Positions 27,027-35,844 of a stretch of 64,000 nucleotides of DNA are shown piece after piece. The stretch is from Synechococcus sp. WH 7803. Lineage in GTDB: Bacteria > Cyanobacteriota > Cyanobacteriia > PCC-6307 > Cyanobiaceae. Every line of letters begins with the position of its first letter. Positions within the stretch are counted from its first letter, which is position 1. The DNA lies in NCBI GenBank assembly GCA_000063505.1, contig CT971583.1, forward strand, positions 1,333,918 to 1,397,917. The letters run 5' to 3'. The notes under the pieces are model-generated. The model did not search any database. It was given only the letters and a program-made list of their open reading frames with translations, and was not told where the DNA came from. A program made the translations under genes and the position numbers.

Positions 27027-27769
27027 ACGGCTCGCCTCCAACTGCAGAGGGCCGTGGCAGCAGCCACTGCAGCCGTGGAGCTGCGCAGGATTGTGTCGCC
27101 AAGACCAACGCCACACCAGCCGGCCTCGGCCGCGGATCGCAGCTCGTCGCTCGTCCAACCACCCTCAGGCCCGATGGCGATCCAACAGCAACCAGCCCCG
27201 GCCCCATGCGCCGCCAACAGCGTTGACAGATCCGTAGAGGCTTGATCACGGGTCACCGCAATCAGGCGCAGGCTCTGCCCAGAAGGACCGTTCCACCAGT
27301 CGTCTGAGGACAGCACGGGCAGGAGCTCAGGGGCCCAGAGACGTTCACATTGCTCCACCGCTTCGCGCAGGATCACCCCCCAGCGATCCGGCCTGCATTC
27401 CGCCTGCGGGACAGACCGTTGGGCCTGAAGAGGTTGCAAGTGATCCACCCCCAGCTCGCAGGCCATGCGCATCACCTCATCCATCCCGCGGCGCATCAAC
27501 GCCACGGCCAATCCCAAGCGTGGTTGGGGGGCTGCAAGGGTTTGAAGACGTGCATCAGCGCCACGATCGAGCGAAAGCTCACCCTCTGGGGTGAGGCGGG
27601 TACCGAACAACTGGCCGCAACCATCCACCACGTGCACCTCGGCACCAGGACGCAGGCGGAGCACCCGCTTCAGGTAGCGCGCCTCCGCAGCGGTGAGACC
27701 AAGACGGCCCAGCGCCTGGGCGTCACGAAGCCTGGCCGGTTCGATCAGCAGCCGCCGTCGCTCAGCCAC
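27014..27769 (-). CDS. rsmE: 16S rRNA (uracil(1498)-N3)-methyltransferase RsmE
   Basis: 251 residues with an N-terminal PUA-like part (AARYLKRVLRLRPGAEVHVV) and a SPOUT knot: MRRGMDEVMRMACELGV, the SAM loop IGPEGGWTSDEL (about 197-208) and LGDTILRSSTA (about 224-234). Methylates U1498 of 16S rRNA in the assembled 30S subunit. It lies 6 bp downstream of the DUF3531 gene in the same direction, so the two are probably cotranscribed. Confidence 0.92.
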   Translation of the reverse strand: MAERRRLLIEPARLRDAQALGRLGLTAAEARYLKRVLRLRPGAEVHVVDGCGQLFGTRLTPEGELSLDRGADARLQTLAAPQPRLGLAVALMRRGMDEVMRMACELGVDHLQPLQAQRSVPQAECRPDRWGVILREAVEQCERLWAPELLPVLSSDDWWNGPSGQSLRLIAVTRDQASTDLSTLLAAHGAGAGCCWIAIGPEGGWTSDELRSAAEAGWCGVGLGDTILRSSTAAVAAATALCSWRRAVQRT

Positions 27770-27775
27770 AGCCGC

Positions 27776-28225
27776 TCAACTCATGCCAGGAAAGATGCTG
27801 TCCGGATGGTCTTCAACCGGCCAATCGTCGTTCACGCCACCGATCAGCAATTCCTCAATCTGCACAAGATCGGAATCGAGTTGACGCAGGGCGTTAATCA
27901 ACACATCCAGGCACACCCCGTCGCTTGTTCCGAGATCAACCCAACAACGCGCCCAGTCTTGCTCGTACTCGAGCTGCCCCATGTTGTGCATCAAGGCCGG
28001 CATCACTGAGGTGGACTCGTCGTTGTCGTAACTCATCCAACTGAGCTCATCTCCCTCCTCGTGCACCTGCATGGACTCGGCATTGAATCCTCCGAGCCTC
28101 CCCAGCACATACCAGCTGTCGAAGATGCCATCGACGTAGTTGCGCTCCCCCTGACTGGGAACTTCGCTGAATCGCAGCCAGAGCCAGCAATTGAAGGGGT
28201 CGACCTCTCGGAAGCGAACGTGCAT
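27776..28225 (-). CDS. DUF3531 family protein
   Basis: 149 residues beginning MHVRFREVDPFNCWLWLRF, the signature opening of this cyanobacterial/plastid family, with IFDSWYVLGRLGGFNAE following. Strongly acidic overall, no signal peptide or span. Function not established. Its partner downstream is rsmE. Confidence 0.8.
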   Translation of the reverse strand: MHVRFREVDPFNCWLWLRFSEVPSQGERNYVDGIFDSWYVLGRLGGFNAESMQVHEEGDELSWMSYDNDESTSVMPALMHNMGQLEYEQDWARCWVDLGTSDGVCLDVLINALRQLDSDLVQIEELLIGGVNDDWPVEDHPDSIFPGMS

Positions 28226-28314
28226 GACCTTCAGGAGACTCCTGCATCATCGCTGGCTTCTGGCGGATCGACCATGCTGGGTTTCCTTGTGAAGGGATGC
28301 AGCGCGTTCAGAAC

Positions 28315-28947
28315 ATGCTGGAACTCACGGATCTCCACTACAAACCAGCGACTTCAGAGCGCGCCATTCTCCAGGGAGCGTCTCTCAGAGCTCAGGAGGG
28401 CAGCCCTCTGCTGATTTCAGGGGAAAGCGGCAGCGGCAAAACCAGCCTGCTGGAGGTCATCAGCGGCATGGCCGGCGCCCAATCCGGCTCCATCACCTGG
28501 AAGGGGGCGAGCCTGAATCAACGCCAGCGACGCTGGCTTTGTGGTGTCGTCTTCCAATTTCCTGAACGTCACTTTCTGGGACTGAGCGTGAGCCAGGAAC
28601 TGAAACTGGGTCACCGCAGGCTGTCGGGTAGCGAGCAGATCGAGGTCCTCAGCCAGGTAGGACTGCATGGGGTGGACAATCGACAGGCTCCAGAGCGGCT
28701 CAGTGGTGGTCAACAACGCCGGCTGGCTCTGGCGGTGCAACTGCTGAGGAAACCGGAGGTGTTGCTTCTTGATGAGCCCACCGCGGGCCTGGACTGGTCG
28801 GTGCGTGGTGAGGTGCTGGATTTGCTCTACAACCTCTCGCGACAACGGGTTCTGATCGTGGTCACCCATGAACCCGAACTGTTCTTGAACTGGAACTGCG
28901 AGCACCGGCAGCTGCGCGACGGCCAACTGCGCCCTCTGTCACCATGA
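28315..28947 (+). CDS. ABC transporter ATP-binding protein (ABCI11/NAP14-like)
   Basis: 210 residues with Walker A GESGSGKT (36-43), Q-loop VVFQFPERHFLG, signature LSGGQ (about 129-133) and Walker B LLLDEPTAGLD (about 150-160). The FQFPERHFLG block resembles ECF-type ATPases (CbiO/EcfA) and the plastid ABCI11 protein linked to metal homeostasis. No permease or substrate component lies beside it, so partners must be elsewhere. An upstream ATG at 28297 is possible. hslO follows 21 bp later. Confidence 0.85.
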   Translation: MLELTDLHYKPATSERAILQGASLRAQEGSPLLISGESGSGKTSLLEVISGMAGAQSGSITWKGASLNQRQRRWLCGVVFQFPERHFLGLSVSQELKLGHRRLSGSEQIEVLSQVGLHGVDNRQAPERLSGGQQRRLALAVQLLRKPEVLLLDEPTAGLDWSVRGEVLDLLYNLSRQRVLIVVTHEPELFLNWNCEHRQLRDGQLRPLSP

Positions 28948-28968
28948 CCGCTGCGATGCAGTGAGCCC

Positions 28969-29877
28969 ATGGCTGATCGGCTGGTGCGGGCAACCGCAGC
29001 CGGAGGAGGAATCCGGATTGTCGCCGTGACCACCGGCGAGACAACCCGCTATGCCCAGTCACGCCATGGGCTGTCGTACCTGACCACCGTGATGTTGGGT
29101 CGGGCCATGAGTGCGGGGCTTCTGTTGGCCAGTTCCATGAAAGTGAGCCACGGCCGGGTGAATCTCAGGCTGGGCTCGGATGGTCCGATCCGAGGGCTTT
29201 CGGTGGATGCCGGCCGGGATGGACGGGTGCGTGGCTACGTGGGGAATCCAGGTTTGGAACTCGATCCTGTGCGGACAGCCAACGGCCAGGCCGGATTCGA
29301 CTTCACATCGGCCGCGGGAACGGGTTATCTGCACGTTGTGCGTGACGAAGGCAAAGGGGAACCCTTCAGCAGCACAGTGGAGCTGGTGAGCGGTTGCATC
29401 GGTGATGATGTGGCGTCGTACCTGCTGCACTCCGAACAAACGCCATCCGCTGTGTTCGTGGGTGAAACCATCAACAGTGATGGCCTGCAGAGCAGCGGTG
29501 GATTGCTGGTGCAGGTTCTCCCGAAAGCAGCCGAAGAGCCCGCTTTGGTGGCCTTGCTCGAGGAACGCTGCCGTGAGATTCAGGATTTCAGCGACCAGCT
29601 GAACCGTTGTGGTGATCACCCGGAGCAGCTCATCCAACAGGTGTTCCCCGACCTGGATCCGCAACCGATTCCAAGCGGCGAACCGATGCAACCGGTGGAA
29701 TTTCACTGCCCCTGCAGCCGAGAACGCAGCCTGGGAGCCCTCACCCTGCTGGGTTCAGAAGAGCTCAACGACATGCTCGAAAACGATCGAGGCGCCGAAC
29801 TCACCTGTCACTTCTGCAGCGAGGTCTACAAAGTGAATGAAGACGAGCTTGCAGCACTGATCAAAAGCCTGGCTTGA
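28969..29877 (+). CDS. hslO: Hsp33 redox-regulated chaperone
   Basis: 302 residues. The N-terminal chaperone core opens [19 protein letters not shown]; the C-terminal zinc switch is Cys247-x-Cys249 and Cys280-x-x-Cys283 (CPCS ... CHFC), with the ~30-residue spacing of the family. Under oxidative stress zinc loss and disulfides unfold this domain and turn on holdase activity. The last codons fall inside a 17-bp tandem repeat that also supplies the stop (see 29858-29908). Confidence 0.95.
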
Positions 29878-29908
29878 TCAAAACTCTGGCTTGATCAAAA
29901 CCCTGACT
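29858..29908 (+). repeat. three tandem 17-bp repeats at the hslO 3' end
   Basis: Units TGATCAAAAGCCTGGCT (29858), TGATCAAAACTCTGGCT (29875) and TGATCAAAACCCTGACT (29892) differ at two to three positions. Unit 1 codes the hslO C-terminus, unit 2 begins with its stop codon, and unit 3 runs into the stop of the convergent CPP1-like gene. Each unit starts with the palindrome TGATCA. Confidence 0.9.
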
Positions 29909-30597
29909 CAAGCCAGAAGCAGCGTTCCTGCAAGCAGAAGGAGCAGGGCGGGCAGTGATTGCCACTGTTCCACGGTGAATGGCAGACCCGATCCAGCGAC
30001 GGCAACACTGAGCAATGCCCCAACCACCAAGCCCAAAATCAGCAGCAGAACGCTCCAACCCAAGGAACCGAGGGGGCGGCGTCCACGCCGAATCTGACTC
30101 ATGAACAAACCGATTGTTCCCAGCGCGAGAAGCAGCTCGATCGTTTGCGGAGCAAACAGCAACAGCAGCAGCGCCAGGGCACCAAGGGAGAGGCGCACCA
30201 CCAGCCCCTGACCTTGCACCAACGTGAGGTCAGGGACCACCGCCGATCCCTTCAACGATGGAGCTGGAAGCGAAAAATTGCGGAAACGGGTGAGAAGAGC
30301 TGCTGGTCCGTTGCTGGTTTGCGAAGCCGCTCCTTCGCCCTGCTCACGCTCCATCCGCGATGCCGTAGCCGCTTCGGCACTGAGGCGGCCCGATTGACGG
30401 TCGCGGAGACGATCCATCAAAACGGCGTCGTATGCGGCTTCAACCTTCGCTCGGGCAACAGCGTCCTCGCCGCAGGTCTTAAGGACGCGATCACGGGCCC
30501 GCTGAACCTCATCAAAACTGGCGTCGGATCGGATCTGCAACTGTTGATAAGGATCCTGTCCGTCGGTGTCATCACCGGGATTCAGCCCTGCTGCCAT
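29908..30597 (-). CDS. CPP1-like family protein (J-like domain, membrane)
   Basis: 229 residues. N-terminal J-like domain (about 16-70: DPYQQLQIRSDASFDEVQRA) lacking the HPD tripeptide of true DnaJ proteins, then a linker, then three or four hydrophobic spans (about 133-229). Plastid CPP1/CDF1 relatives assist protochlorophyllide oxidoreductase and chloroplast biogenesis; a chaperone-like role in pigment-enzyme biogenesis is inferred here. It meets hslO tail to tail across the 17-bp repeats. Confidence 0.8.
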   Translation of the reverse strand: MAAGLNPGDDTDGQDPYQQLQIRSDASFDEVQRARDRVLKTCGEDAVARAKVEAAYDAVLMDRLRDRQSGRLSAEAATASRMEREQGEGAASQTSNGPAALLTRFRNFSLPAPSLKGSAVVPDLTLVQGQGLVVRLSLGALALLLLLFAPQTIELLLALGTIGLFMSQIRRGRRPLGSLGWSVLLLILGLVVGALLSVAVAGSGLPFTVEQWQSLPALLLLLAGTLLLA

Positions 30598-30673
30598 CGG
30601 AGCTCTCTTCTCTAACGCAAGGCTATCGAGGAAGACGACCAGACGAGTTGGTCATCCGAGATCAGCAGAGGAA

Positions 30674-30895
30674 TCAGAACAGAGGTGGACCGTGGCGAAA
30701 GCCCTGCTGACGCTCGAAACGGTGGCGGCAACCAGGAACTTCTGCGCTGAGGAGAAACTGGCGGTGCTTAATCAGGGGCATCTGCGGCGGCAGGTGGTAC
30801 CCCTCGAGCACTTCCACACGATCGCTGCAATCACGGAAGCAGACGTAGTCCGTTCCTCCGTCATCACAGGGCCGAAGTAGCCAAAGGGTGTCCAA
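30674..30895 (-). CDS. small hypothetical protein, up to 73 aa
   Basis: Product (M)DTLWLLRPCDDGGTDYVCF... opens with a plausible folded segment rich in Cys and aromatic residues, then EVLEGYHLPPQM, and a His/Arg-rich tail. The only start near the in-frame upstream stop is TTG 30895, immediately after TGAGGT, so the start is uncertain. A competing plus-strand frame (30566-30880) looks less protein-like. No family recognised. Confidence 0.4.
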   Translation of the reverse strand: MDTLWLLRPCDDGGTDYVCFRDCSDRVEVLEGYHLPPQMPLIKHRQFLLSAEVPGCRHRFERQQGFRHGPPLF

Positions 30896-31027
30896 ACCTC
30901 ACCACACAAGGGATTGCAGTCTGGCGATTTCGCTCTGCGGCCGTGAGGGTCGTAGGGGGATGCGGACAGCCGCACCTGACATTGGTAAAGGCTGGGTTAA
31001 GACTGAATGCAGATGAATGAGGACACC

Positions 31028-31165
31028 ATGCAAACCCTCACCCACACCCAAGCCACCCGTCAGCACCAGCCCTTGACGTTTGCTCCGGGCACGTGGCCCG
31101 AAGCTGCTGCCCACGACGTCAGAACCTGGATCCGAGCTCTGATCCATGTTTGGTTCAGAGGCTGA
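31028..31165 (+). CDS. small hypothetical protein, 45 aa
   Basis: ATG 31028 is preceded by GAGG at a normal distance. The 45 residues end in [16 protein letters not shown], an amphipathic Trp/Arg helix; the start is Thr/His/Gln rich ([14 protein letters not shown]). Its final 11 bp overlap the convergent prfC end. It may be a small membrane-surface protein; function unknown. Confidence 0.45.
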   Translation: MQTLTHTQATRQHQPLTFAPGTWPEAAAHDVRTWIRALIHVWFRG

Positions 31166-32792
31166 TCGGCTCCACGCCACTCACCACAGGAGCAACCGCG
31201 CTGAGCTCGAGGGCCGGGTGCTCCTCGTTTAACTGATTGAGATTCCACTGATTCTTGAATAACAACACCGGGCGGTTCCAGGCGTCACGCACCGTTTTGC
31301 AGTTGAAGATTCGACCCACTTTCTCCAGCGCTGGCCATCCACCATTGACCCAGCGAGCCACTTGATAGCCCAGCGGTTCCAGCCTGGTCTCCACGCCGTA
31401 TTCATTCTCTAAACGGTGCTGCACCACCTCAAGTTGCAGCTGACCGACAGCAGCGAGGATCGGATCGCGCTTGCTCTCGTCGGTGTCGTAGAGAATCTGC
31501 ACAGCGCCCTCTTCACGCAGCTCATTGACCCCTTTGCGGAAGTTTTTGAAGGCTGAAGGATTGGGATTACGCAGCCAGCTGAAAATCTCCGGACTGAAAC
31601 AGGGAATGCCTTCGTACTCAACCTTGGGTCCGACATACAAGGTGTCTCCGATCGAAAACATGCCCGGATTATTGAGGCCGATCACATCCCCCGGATAGGC
31701 GTCCTCCACCACAGCCCGGTCCTGACCGAAGAGTTTCTGAGGTCGGGAGAGGCGGATGGCACGCCCTGTTCGCGCGTGGCGAACGGTCATGTCCTTCTCA
31801 AACCTGCCGCTGCACACCCGCACAAACGCCACACGGTCGCGATGGCGTGGATCCATGTTGGCCTGAAGCTTGAACACGAAGCCACTGAAATCCGGGTTCA
31901 AGGGATCGACAGGGCCGTCATGACCGAGACGGGCCACCGGTTTCTGCGCCATCTCCAGAAAGGCATTGAGGAACGGACGCACTCCGAAATTGGTCATTGC
32001 AGATCCGAAGAACACCGGCGTGAGCTCACCGGCATGCACCAGCTCCAGGTCGAGCTCAGCCCCGGCAGCATCCAGAAGTTCCATCTCCTCAATCGCCTGC
32101 TCCAGGAGATCGGACTCCACCAGATCGAGAAGCTCTGGATCGTTGAGAGACAAATGCCGCTCTTCCGACTGCTTGCCGCGTTCAGCGCGGCTGAACAACA
32201 CCACCTCCTTGGTCCGTCGATCGATCACACCTCGAAACTGCTCGCCACTGCCGATTGGCCAATTCACAGCCCAGGGAGTGAGTTCCAGTTCGGCTTCGAT
32301 TTCATCGAGAAGTGCCAGAGGCTCACGCCCCGGACGATCCATCTTGTTGATGAACGTGAAAATCGGAATCTGCCGCATCCGGCACACCTCAAACAGCTTG
32401 CGCGTCTGAGGTTCCAGTCCCTTCGCTGCATCTTCCAGCATCACGGCATTGTCTGCCGCCGCCAGCGTCCGGTAGGTGTCTTCGGAAAAATCCTGGTGTC
32501 CAGGTGTATCGAGCAGGTTGATGATGTTGCCCGTGTAATCGAACTGCAACACCGTTGAGGTGATCGAGATTCCCCGCTGCTTCTCCAACTCCATCCAGTC
32601 GGAGGTCACCTTGCGCTGCTCACCCCGGGCCTTCACAGCTCCCGCCTGCTGAATGGCACCGCCATACAGAAGAAGCTTTTCCGTCAGGGTGGTTTTACCG
32701 GCGTCCGGGTGGGAAATGATCGCGAAATTTCGGCGGCGGGCCACCGCCTCCAGAAGTTCCTGGCCGTCTTGTGTACCTGCTTCCGTGCTCAT
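31155..32792 (-). CDS. prfC: peptide chain release factor 3
   Basis: 545-residue translational GTPase: G1 SHPDAGKTT (27-35), G3 DTPGHQDF (95-102), G4 NKMD (149-152). RF3 recycles RF1/RF2 after peptide release. The stop of the upstream methyltransferase gene overlaps its start by 4 bp, so it is the last gene of the MscS-methyltransferase-prfC run. Confidence 0.96.
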   Translation of the reverse strand: MSTEAGTQDGQELLEAVARRRNFAIISHPDAGKTTLTEKLLLYGGAIQQAGAVKARGEQRKVTSDWMELEKQRGISITSTVLQFDYTGNIINLLDTPGHQDFSEDTYRTLAAADNAVMLEDAAKGLEPQTRKLFEVCRMRQIPIFTFINKMDRPGREPLALLDEIEAELELTPWAVNWPIGSGEQFRGVIDRRTKEVVLFSRAERGKQSEERHLSLNDPELLDLVESDLLEQAIEEMELLDAAGAELDLELVHAGELTPVFFGSAMTNFGVRPFLNAFLEMAQKPVARLGHDGPVDPLNPDFSGFVFKLQANMDPRHRDRVAFVRVCSGRFEKDMTVRHARTGRAIRLSRPQKLFGQDRAVVEDAYPGDVIGLNNPGMFSIGDTLYVGPKVEYEGIPCFSPEIFSWLRNPNPSAFKNFRKGVNELREEGAVQILYDTDESKRDPILAAVGQLQLEVVQHRLENEYGVETRLEPLGYQVARWVNGGWPALEKVGRIFNCKTVRDAWNRPVLLFKNQWNLNQLNEEHPALELSAVAPVVSGVEPISL

Positions 32793-33502
32793 GCGCTGGA
32801 CTGATCCAGACCAGCCTGACAGCCCGTGATCCAGCCATGGATCTCGAGATAGCGATCCTCCAGTTCGCGAACCTGCAGATGAGCGAGTTGGGCGTCCCGC
32901 AGTTGCGCTCTCACCTCCTCCAGCGTGAAGGCAGCCTGCAGCGACGCCCTGTAGTCCCTTTGCAGCACTTCAGGCGCATCAGCCACGTAACGCTCGCAAA
33001 GCTGGTCCAGCGCCAGCGCCGAGGGAGGCCGCCTTAAGTCGCGATGCATAACCAGACAGCGACTGCCGGCAAGCAGACGCAGGCCACTCCAGAGCTTCTG
33101 CGGATCATGGAGATGGTGAAGAAGACTGTTGCTCACGATCAGGGAGGCCCTGGATTGAAGCCCATGCCAGGGCAAGGGAGACAGCACATAACGGAGCCGT
33201 TCGCGCGCGATGCCGGCCCGACGACGGTTGGACTCCGCCGCCGCAATCATCTGCGGGGCAGCATCCACCGCCACGACTTGGCAGGTCGGCCAGTGCCTGG
33301 CCAGACGCTCGCTGATGTTGCCCGGGCCGCAACCCAGATCAACCAAGCAGTCCCCAGCCCCCAGTCGCTCACCGGACTGCTGCAGCAACTGCTCGATGCA
33401 CTCCACCAGGGCCTGGTCGCTGGCTGCAAAGTCTGCAGCTGCATAGGCCTGCACCTGGAGCGGATCGTTCATGAGCTCCGGCTCGGGCGTGCGCGGGATC
33501 AT
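32789..33502 (-). CDS. class I SAM-dependent methyltransferase
   Basis: 237 residues with SAM motif [10 protein letters not shown] (54-62), an acidic ribose contact in [10 protein letters not shown] and motif IV-type [14 protein letters not shown]. Substrate unknown; a general Methyltransf_11/25-type enzyme. It overlaps prfC by 4 bp downstream and the MscS gene by 4 bp upstream, so all three should be cotranslated, though no functional link between them is evident. Confidence 0.85.
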   Translation of the reverse strand: MIPRTPEPELMNDPLQVQAYAAADFAASDQALVECIEQLLQQSGERLGAGDCLVDLGCGPGNISERLARHWPTCQVVAVDAAPQMIAAAESNRRRAGIARERLRYVLSPLPWHGLQSRASLIVSNSLLHHLHDPQKLWSGLRLLAGSRCLVMHRDLRRPPSALALDQLCERYVADAPEVLQRDYRASLQAAFTLEEVRAQLRDAQLAHLQVRELEDRYLEIHGWITGCQAGLDQSSA

Positions 33503-35712
33503 GGGGTCGCATCGGTGGAGTGCACTTCGAGAGTCTGGGTAGGAAAGGGAATCTCGATGCCGTTCTCGCCCAGGATCGCGAGGATACGGCGGTTCAAACG
33601 GTGCATGCTGTCTTCGAAATCGTCGTGGCGATCGTGCGTCGACGAGATTTCGAGCTCATGGTCATAACTGAAGGCAGAAATGCGCACAAGCCGGCAGGCT
33701 TCGTAGTTGAGCTGGGGGTCTTCAGCGACCACCGAATGCAGGAGCTCAGGAATGCGCTGCAGCTGCTCGGCGGTGGTGCTGTAAGCGACACCCACCACGA
33801 TTTCCGAGAGATCAACCCGCTCAAGCAGCTCCTCCAAGGCAACCATCAAGGTCTCGCGCACGCGCAGAAAGGCTTCCCACCCATGCAGTTCCACCATCAC
33901 GAACACGATCAGTTCGTTCCCTCCAGCGTCCGAAGGCCCCAAGCTCACCACCGGCTGGTGCGATCCAGCCAACTGACTTTGAAATGACGCTCCTTCGAGC
34001 AGCCTGCGCATCTGCCGCAAAAGCTCCTCCAATTGGTAAGGAGACAGGGGGTCACGGATGGGCAGACGCACCTCCAGCCCCTGGGTCGGCGAGCGATGCC
34101 GGCTTAGACCACGGCGCGAGAAATTAACGATGGTGGCTTCATCAGCCACGGAATTGGGGATCGTGACGCGACTCTCGAGGGTCTGCAGCTCCATGGAGCG
34201 CAGACCGATTTTGGTCACGAATCCGAGCTTGCCTCCCACCTCACAAAATTCACCAACGCGCAGCGGTCGGTCCGTTTGGATCGACAATCCAGCGAACAAA
34301 TTGCCCAGCAGCTTGGAGGCACCCAAACCGATCGCCAAACCGGGCACCGCCGAGAAGGCGAGCACCGTGCTCGAGGGAAGCCCGAGCAGGAGCAGGAGGC
34401 GGTAGATCAGCACCACCGAAACCAACATGCCAATGGCACGGCTGATCGGCATCACCAGGCTGTTGATCCTGCGAAGCCGCATCGGTGAATCACTCCCTCG
34501 CCAGCGGGACAAGGATTCTGCTCCGCTCCGGCCGAAGGCCTCAAAGAGAAAAAACACCAGAACACTGGCAGCCACATACCAGATCACATAAAAGGAATAG
34601 ATGACCACCACGAGTGGAAAACCGGTGAAATTGAGGATGTTGTCGATCAGGTCCTCGATGAAATAGGTGAGAGGCAAGAGCGGAAAAATGATGAACACCC
34701 GTTTCCACGCCAACGCATCCCTGCTGTAAAGCTCGAGATCCTCATTCGCAGGCAACGACTCACCCCGATAGGTGTTGATCAGCAGGCGCATGAGCCACAA
34801 CGCCAGCACGCCATACAAACCAATGAACACGGCAGCACTCACCACCTGAAACAGGGTCTGGTCACCGATGGGCCACTCGAGCACGCGGCGCCATTGCAGA
34901 GGCAATGCCAGATACCAGTCAGGGGGAATGAGGTAGCCGGGGGTGTAGATGAAATCCGCGTAGAACCTTGGTGTGGCGAAGGGTTGTGCGATCACGGGAA
35001 TGTCGCGAATCTCGTCGTACATCGCGCGCGCCGATGCCACGGTTCCAGCGGAAAAATAGAAACTTTCGTTTTCAGGATCCCCCTCAAGGTCTGACGTCAA
35101 AGTGATGGCCGTGCCAGGAATGCGCCAAGAGTCCGTCGGTGTGGATCGCAAGTCGTTGCGCTGTTTCATTCCTTCCACATCAGGAATGTCAATGGGCTGA
35201 CGGCTGTGAGTTAACACGTAATCCAGCACATGCTTGAGCTGAATGGCAGCCTCATCAGCCATATCGGAGCGCACGCTCTCAGCAAAGGCACTGGCATCCA
35301 GCGCTTTCACCGCCAAGTTGAACAAAAGAGTCGTGTCGTCGATCTGCTCCTGCCTCGACACCCCTCCACGTCGCCCTGCGTCAGGGGTCTGCCCGAGACG
35401 GTCAGCACGATGCCCCACATCGGCCATCACGGCGTAGAAATTCAACAGGGTGGAGCGGGGGCTATCGCCCACCACCTGGTCCAACACCACATCGCTCCAG
35501 TTGTCGGCATCCCGCTGAAGCTGGGGGTAAAAGGGCTGCTGTTCGATCGGGATCAGCTGATTCCCACCTGGCGCGGGCCTGGACGCCACACCTGGGGGTT
35601 GCGTGCGCCCCAGAGCCGGAGCAAAACCCAGCAGACAAGACAGGCAGAGCACCAACAGAAAGCGCCCTGGTTTTGAAGAAAAGCAAGCAAGAAAGCGCTT
35701 TTGCTTCGGCAT
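33499..35712 (-). CDS. MscS-family mechanosensitive channel with large N-terminal periplasmic domain
   Basis: 737 residues. Signal peptide (about 1-36), a ~230-residue extracytoplasmic region, several membrane spans (about 270-440), then the pore helix rich in Gly/Ala (SAVPGLAIGLGASKLLGNLFAG, about 445-467, cited in part) and the MscS beta domain with PNSVADEATIVNFSRRG. Such large MscS relatives buffer osmotic downshock at the inner membrane; some carry ion selectivity or signalling roles. Divergent from nrdJ with 132 bp between the starts. Confidence 0.88.
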   Translation of the reverse strand: MPKQKRFLACFSSKPGRFLLVLCLSCLLGFAPALGRTQPPGVASRPAPGGNQLIPIEQQPFYPQLQRDADNWSDVVLDQVVGDSPRSTLLNFYAVMADVGHRADRLGQTPDAGRRGGVSRQEQIDDTTLLFNLAVKALDASAFAESVRSDMADEAAIQLKHVLDYVLTHSRQPIDIPDVEGMKQRNDLRSTPTDSWRIPGTAITLTSDLEGDPENESFYFSAGTVASARAMYDEIRDIPVIAQPFATPRFYADFIYTPGYLIPPDWYLALPLQWRRVLEWPIGDQTLFQVVSAAVFIGLYGVLALWLMRLLINTYRGESLPANEDLELYSRDALAWKRVFIIFPLLPLTYFIEDLIDNILNFTGFPLVVVIYSFYVIWYVAASVLVFFLFEAFGRSGAESLSRWRGSDSPMRLRRINSLVMPISRAIGMLVSVVLIYRLLLLLGLPSSTVLAFSAVPGLAIGLGASKLLGNLFAGLSIQTDRPLRVGEFCEVGGKLGFVTKIGLRSMELQTLESRVTIPNSVADEATIVNFSRRGLSRHRSPTQGLEVRLPIRDPLSPYQLEELLRQMRRLLEGASFQSQLAGSHQPVVSLGPSDAGGNELIVFVMVELHGWEAFLRVRETLMVALEELLERVDLSEIVVGVAYSTTAEQLQRIPELLHSVVAEDPQLNYEACRLVRISAFSYDHELEISSTHDRHDDFEDSMHRLNRRILAILGENGIEIPFPTQTLEVHSTDATP

Positions 35713-35778
35713 CGACCTGGAGCAGCAGTGGCATCAATGCTGCCAAGGCCTGGGACAGACAACGCTGAACACTGCGGG

Positions 35779-35795
35779 TGGTGCCAGCACCCCCT
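35779..35795 (+). other. short hairpin in the mscS-nrdJ intergenic region
   Basis: GGGTG (35779-35783) can pair with CACCC (35791-35795) around a 7-base loop, about 50 bp before the preferred nrdJ start. I looked for a cobalamin-riboswitch B12 box here because NrdJ uses B12 and did not see one. Confidence 0.2.
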
Positions 35796-35844
35796 TGCTG
35801 CCCCCATCGCTGGCGTTAGGGTGCCGGTACTGACCCAATCTCCC

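Noticed and set aside
35713-35844. Cobalamin riboswitch before nrdJ
   Set aside because: Expected because NrdJ uses B12, but no B12 box or extended conserved fold was seen in this 132-bp gap.
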